Positions 35,863 through 39,393 of a stretch of DNA of 39,393 nt are shown here, in pieces (within the stretch, counting starts at the first letter, position 1; each line of letters starts with the position of its first letter). Made by a program: the position numbers and the translations under genes. Source of the stretch: Deltaproteobacteria bacterium (GTDB taxonomy: Bacteria > Desulfobacterota > Desulfobulbia > Desulfobulbales > Desulfobulbaceae); NCBI GenBank assembly GCA_024277485.1, contig JAJRVA010000017.1, forward strand, positions 1 through 39,393, read 5' to 3'. The notes below the pieces were generated by a model. That model did no database searches. It was given only the letters and a program-made list of their open reading frames with translations, and was not told where the DNA came from.

Positions 35863-37041
35863 TCATTCTGTTAAATTTCGGAAAAGGAGGGGGGGATTTT
35901 TTCTGAGCATGGCCAGTGGGTAACGGGTGCCGCGCCAGACAATACTGCGGTTGAACAATGTCTGCAGCATCCCCTTTACAATGATGTGGATATTGATATA
36001 CGGGGTCAGGAGGGAAAGGGGAACTGTTCCGTAGGAGACATCTGTGTGGCGGGCCCCGCAGGCCGAGGAAAACAGGCGTACGGCAACGGACAGGATACAG
36101 AAAACCCTGGTCGCGCCGTGGGTCAGCAACATGCCCCAGAAGGGCAGGATTGTGGTGAGAGTAATTGCCAGGACGGCGGCGGCCACGTAGGAGACCCGGA
36201 AGTCATACAGGGCAAAAATATTTTTCATGAGACCGTTGATCATCTTTTTCGGCGAGTCATACCAGCGGACGGTCAGGAAATCATATCCAAGAAGACATTC
36301 CTGCCGGAAACCGTGCTGCTTGATGAGTTTGCCGAGCATGATATCGTCAATGGGATGCATCCGGATCGGCTCATGCCCCTTGACCGCCTGGTAGACGGAC
36401 TTCCGTACCAGGTTGAAGGCCCCGACCCCGATAAAATATCTGCTGCGCGGATCATTGACCTGCCACGGTTTGAAAAGGAAAAACAGGCCGGCGCCCGCAT
36501 CGATCACCATACTGTTCAGCAGCAGTCCACGGGCGATATTTCTAAAGATCAGGGACAGGTGGTCCAGCTGTTCCCTCACCATCAGGGTCATGGCCCTGGA
36601 GAGGGTTGTCCGGTCAAAGATGATGTCGGCGTCGGTAAACAGGAGAAATTCCCCCCCGGCCAGCCGGGCTCCCTGGTACAGGGCATGGTTTTTCCCCAGC
36701 CATCCAGCCGGCAGTTCTTGTATTTCATGTATTTTGAGCTGCGGATATTTCCGCTGCATCCGGGCAAGCACCTCCCCGGTCCGGTCGGTGGAGCGGTCAT
36801 TGATGACGATAATTTCAAAGGGTTCGTATTCCAGGTTCAGCAGGGACAGCAGGGCCGGTTCAATCATTTCCTCTTCGTTGCAGGCAGGAACGATGATGGA
36901 AACCCCGGGCAGAGACCTGCCCTGACCGGGCCGGATTGTACCGAGATCCCGCATTTTTCGGATTCCGGTGATACTATCCACTGTCGCGTACAGGTTGGCC
37001 AGAAAGACGAAAACAGCAAGAAAAAGCAGCAGAGTCAGCAT
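35863..37041 (-). CDS. Membrane glycosyltransferase family 2 (HpnB-like)
   Basis: A 392-residue GT-A glycosyltransferase with an N-terminal membrane helix (1-20) and two or three C-terminal hydrophobic helices (about 280-350). The catalytic core has VSIIVPACNEEEMI (47-60), VINDRSTDRT (79-88), the metal-binding D137-x-D139 (FTDADI), HPIDDIMLGKL with the acidic base, and 'LTVRWYDS' in place of QxxRW. The family resembles HpnB-like and carotenoid-type GT2 enzymes that modify lipids; the acceptor is unknown. It starts six bases after the umuC stop, so it probably shares the umuDC message. Confidence 0.85.
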   Translation of the reverse strand: MLTLLLFLAVFVFLANLYATVDSITGIRKMRDLGTIRPGQGRSLPGVSIIVPACNEEEMIEPALLSLLNLEYEPFEIIVINDRSTDRTGEVLARMQRKYPQLKIHEIQELPAGWLGKNHALYQGARLAGGEFLLFTDADIIFDRTTLSRAMTLMVREQLDHLSLIFRNIARGLLLNSMVIDAGAGLFFLFKPWQVNDPRSRYFIGVGAFNLVRKSVYQAVKGHEPIRMHPIDDIMLGKLIKQHGFRQECLLGYDFLTVRWYDSPKKMINGLMKNIFALYDFRVSYVAAAVLAITLTTILPFWGMLLTHGATRVFCILSVAVRLFSSACGARHTDVSYGTVPLSLLTPYINIHIIVKGMLQTLFNRSIVWRGTRYPLAMLRKNPPLLFRNLTE

Positions 37042-37047
37042 CGGTTT

Positions 37048-38322
37048 TCAGGATGATGCCCTGACCACAGGCAGCTCTTTCCAGCTGGTTGTATAGGCAG
37101 GTGATTTGTGTTCCCGGCTCATGCACCATGGCCTGGCCAGGCCGGAGGAGGCGTAGTGAACGGTGTCCCGGCCCCACCTGGCGTTGATCCGGTCAAGCGC
37201 CGCCATCACCGCGCTGTCGTCCTCGGGCAGAGGTGAAAACAGGCTCTGCTGCCGCATTCCTTCCCGTGTCAGCCCGGTCAGCATGACGCCGGCCTTCTGG
37301 TAGGCAAATCCCTGCCGGTATATTTCTGCCAGGCAACGCAGGGCCTGCCTGATCAGGGCCGGGGTGGAGGATGTCGGCTGGTCCAGGCGTATCATCCGGG
37401 TTTCCGCGTGCCGGGGCAGGTCTGTACGGTGGGGGCTGGTGCGCAGGAAAACATGCAGGTGCGCAGCTGCCAGGCCTTCGTTTCTGAGTTTTTCCGCGGC
37501 AACCGAGACATAGCTGGAGATTGCCTCGCCCAGGTCTGTACGCGACTGGACCGGTTTTCTGAAAGAGCGGGAACAGACCACGGATTTCCTGGGGGCGGGT
37601 GCATGGTCAATGGGAATGCAGGGAGTTCCACGCAGTTCCATGACGGTTCGCAGGCCGGTCACGGTCAGGTGTTTCCGGATCCAGGTATCGTCCCTGTTTC
37701 GCAGGTCCAGCGCGGTCATGATACCGTGCCGGCGCAGCTTTTCACTGCCCTGCCTGCCGATCCCCCAGATGTCCCCAACCGGCATCCCGGCAAGCAGGGC
37801 AGCCGTTGTTGCGCTGTCTGCCAGGTCAAACACGCCGCCGTATCCGGGCGCTTTTTTGGCGGCGGCAGCGGCGATCTTGGCCAGGGTCTTGGTCGGTCCG
37901 ATCCCGATGGAGACCGGGATCCCCACATCTTTTTTTATTTTTTTCCGTAAACCCAGGCCATAGCCTGTCATACCGGAAGGCACGGTTTGCGGCAGACGGA
38001 TAAAGGCCTCGTCAATGGAGTAGATCTCCACCTCCGGTTCCACCTGCTGGAGGATGGACATGACCCGGTGGGAGAGGTCGCCGTACAGGGCATAGTTGGA
38101 GGAAAAGACCTGCACGTTGTTTTTTGTGATAAGCGGCCTGTATTTGAAATAGGGCGCCCCCATGGGGATGCCCAGCGCCTTGGCCTCGTTGGAGCGGGCG
38201 ATGATGCAGCCGTCATTGTTGGACAGCACCACCACGGGTCTGCCCTCAAGCGCCGGTCTGAACAGCCGTTCGCAGGAGACATAGAAGTTGTTGCAGTCCA
38301 TCAGGGCAAAGACGGTTTTCAT
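37048..38322 (-). CDS. umuC: DNA polymerase V catalytic subunit, UmuC-like (Y family)
   Basis: A 424-residue translesion DNA polymerase. Catalytic acids are D9 (ALMDCNNFYVSCERLF) and D104-E105 (YSIDEAFI). The 'SNNDGCIIARSNEAKALGIPMG' region and the helix-hairpin-helix 'MPVGDIWGIGRQGSEKLRRHGI' are typical UmuC sequence, as is the little-finger region and C-terminal 'INARWGRDTVHYAS'. The ATG at 38322 overlaps the umuD stop (ATGA); an ATG at 38376 lies inside umuD. It copies damaged DNA after the SOS response, activated by UmuD'. Confidence 0.95.
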   Translation of the reverse strand: MKTVFALMDCNNFYVSCERLFRPALEGRPVVVLSNNDGCIIARSNEAKALGIPMGAPYFKYRPLITKNNVQVFSSNYALYGDLSHRVMSILQQVEPEVEIYSIDEAFIRLPQTVPSGMTGYGLGLRKKIKKDVGIPVSIGIGPTKTLAKIAAAAAKKAPGYGGVFDLADSATTAALLAGMPVGDIWGIGRQGSEKLRRHGIMTALDLRNRDDTWIRKHLTVTGLRTVMELRGTPCIPIDHAPAPRKSVVCSRSFRKPVQSRTDLGEAISSYVSVAAEKLRNEGLAAAHLHVFLRTSPHRTDLPRHAETRMIRLDQPTSSTPALIRQALRCLAEIYRQGFAYQKAGVMLTGLTREGMRQQSLFSPLPEDDSAVMAALDRINARWGRDTVHYASSGLARPWCMSREHKSPAYTTSWKELPVVRASS

Positions 38323-38783
38323 GGCAGGTTGTTTCCGGGCTGAAACTGGTGAATCACGCTGGTTACCACCCCCCATATTTCGCAGTCGTTTTCCCGGCAG
38401 ACATCCAGAGGGGCGTAGGCCGGATTTTCCGCGATCAGGCGTGCTTTGCCGTTTTTCAGAACGAGCCGTTTGACTGTCAGTTCCCCATTATACACGGCAA
38501 TGACAATGTTGCCGCTGACCGGTTCAAGGGAGCGGTCAACGATAAGGATGTCATCGTGGTGGATGCCTACCCCGGTCATGGAGTCACCGGCAACCCGGAC
38601 GAAAAAAGTGGCGGCCGGATTTTTGACCAGCAGCTCATTGAGGTCCAGTTTCCGGTCCACGTAATCCTCGGCCGGGGAGGGAAAGCCGGCGGACACGCCG
38701 CAGAGAAAAAGGGGTCGCCTGATGGTTGATTTGCGTTCCAGCCCGTAGACTGCCGCGATGGAGTTGTCGGTCCGCAGGGTCAT
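38319..38783 (-). CDS. umuD: UmuD-like self-cleaving S24 peptidase
   Basis: A 154-residue UmuD/LexA-type protein. The cleavage site is A32-G33 in SAGFPSPAEDYV; E. coli UmuD has Cys-Gly there, so this is the Ala-Gly form used by LexA. Nucleophile S68 (AGDSMTG) and general base K105 (LTVKRL) are present. RecA-stimulated self-cleavage would give UmuD', the partner of UmuC. There is no DNA-binding domain. AAAAAGGAAAG lies just upstream of the start. Confidence 0.93.
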   Translation of the reverse strand: MTLRTDNSIAAVYGLERKSTIRRPLFLCGVSAGFPSPAEDYVDRKLDLNELLVKNPAATFFVRVAGDSMTGVGIHHDDILIVDRSLEPVSGNIVIAVYNGELTVKRLVLKNGKARLIAENPAYAPLDVCRENDCEIWGVVTSVIHQFQPGNNLP

Positions 38784-38820
38784 CCTGTTTCTTTCCTTTT
38801 TCTAATTGCCTGATACATCA

Positions 38821-38849
38821 ATAGTACTGTTCTTGTCTTGCGTTGTCGA
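38821..38849 (-). promoter_or_regulatory. Probable promoter of the umuDC operon
   Basis: On the minus strand TCGACA (38849-38844) and TACTAT (38826-38821) are 17 bases apart, 38 bases before umuD. An SOS operator is expected to overlap it. Candidates are the AGTACT palindrome (38823-38828) on the -10 box and a CGAAC (38857-38853) upstream, but neither is a textbook LexA box. The rest of the 165-base divergent gap shows nothing else clear. Confidence 0.5.
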
Positions 38850-38948
38850 GTATCGTTCGTATTCTTGTGGAGAAGAATGGGCGCCATCTCATGCTTAAAA
38901 AACCGGAAAAAATATGGTTCAATGTGAAAAACTGACTTTCAGACTGAG

Positions 38949-39393
38949 ATGATGAGAATGGGAAAACGTACACATAAACACCAAGGTCTGTTTCGGTATA
39001 CGCTGGCGCTGCAGGGTATTTTCATGATCCTGGTCTCGGTACTCTCTTTTCATGCCGGCCGGGCCGGGGAGATGTATATCCTTACCACCAGGAATGGTAC
39101 GGAAATTATCGTGAAAGACTACACCTTTACTGATAAACGGGTGGAGTTCACCACCGGAAATGACCTGCCCGGGTTTATCAGGAGAGAGGACTTTGTCAAG
39201 ATCAGTAACATGGTCGGCGTTCCTCCCAAGGCTCCTGTGCTCACAGAAACTCTGGACACCCGGAAGGACAGGGAAAGAGGCGTCTGGCTGGTGTCAGCGG
39301 CGATTCTCTTTATTCTGTATGTTCTGTATCTCGCATACGTGACCCGGAAAAAGAAAAAAAACGGACAGGAGGACGTAGACATCTATTATGGCC
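38949..39393 (+). CDS. Unknown exported membrane protein (5' part, cut by window edge)
   Basis: An open frame runs from the ATG at 38949 to the window end (148 codons visible). A hydrophobic leader (about 19-40, ending 'FHAGRAGEMY') looks like a signal peptide. A small beta-rich stretch follows, 'YILTTRNGTEIIVKDYTF' and 'FIRREDFVKISNM', resembling a short SH3-like or stress-response domain. A second membrane helix is at about 115-134 ('VWLVSAAILFILYVLYLAYV'), then a lysine-rich 'RKKKKNG' stop-transfer segment. The ATG at 38958 is an alternative start. I do not recognise the family. Confidence 0.6.
   Translation, partial: MMRMGKRTHKHQGLFRYTLALQGIFMILVSVLSFHAGRAGEMYILTTRNGTEIIVKDYTFTDKRVEFTTGNDLPGFIRREDFVKISNMVGVPPKAPVLTETLDTRKDRERGVWLVSAAILFILYVLYLAYVTRKKKKNGQEDVDIYYG

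Noticed and set aside
38821..38860. Classical LexA box upstream of umuD
   Set aside because: Neither CTG-N10-CAG nor CGAAC-N4-GTTCG fits without several mismatches, and LexA motifs vary widely in this phylum.

Overview
This GC-rich window looks like core chromosome of an anaerobic Desulfobacterota-type bacterium, possibly Desulfobulbales. That is an inference, from the HdrC-like and HdrD-like iron-sulfur proteins, a DUF3786/Fe-S protein, a UGA-encoded redox protein with a convincing SECIS hairpin, and a LysR regulator of the type linked to selenium metabolism. No tRNA, rRNA, CRISPR array or insertion sequence was recognised.

Layout. (a) 1-281, minus: 5' part of an HdrC-like double [4Fe-4S] protein with its own promoter region. 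(b) 485-4371, minus: a tightly coupled operon def-fmt-larC-pgpA-amidohydrolase; neighbouring genes overlap by 1-4 bases or are 2 bases apart. (c) 4543-7786, plus: a YkgJ-like cysteine-cluster protein, plsY, a small J-domain protein, a DUF3786 protein and an LEA14-like lipoprotein. (d) 7980-14307, plus: a MarR regulator followed by a complete tripartite RND efflux system (adaptor, pump, TolC-type channel). (e) 14348-15567, minus: a CcdA/DsbD-type membrane electron carrier and a TlpA-like thioredoxin whose first active-site cysteine is an in-frame UGA, read here as selenocysteine. (f) 15623-16813, plus: an HdrD/GlpC-like Fe-S protein, convergent with (g) an outer-membrane beta-barrel protein preceded by a hybrid sensor kinase, both minus. 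(h) 20653-30139, plus: recC-recB-recD and a LysR regulator. recC carries an in-frame TGA. (i) 30166-31026, minus: an RRM RNA-binding protein with a structured leader and a PilZ-like protein. (j) 31132-35342, minus: a second RND adaptor/pump pair; the pump has an in-frame TAG at codon 120. (k) 35464-38783, minus: a cupin, a glycosyltransferase and umuDC. (l) 38949 to the end, plus: the start of an unknown membrane protein.

The main point is that three genes here are interrupted by in-frame stop codons that look different from one another. The TlpA-like TGA sits exactly where the CxxC motif needs a cysteine and is followed at bacterial SECIS distance by a hairpin with an AGGTCT apex, so I read it as recoded. 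The recC TGA and the RND-pump TAG have no such support and look like nonsense mutations or sequencing errors. All function assignments come from reading motifs; no searches were run.
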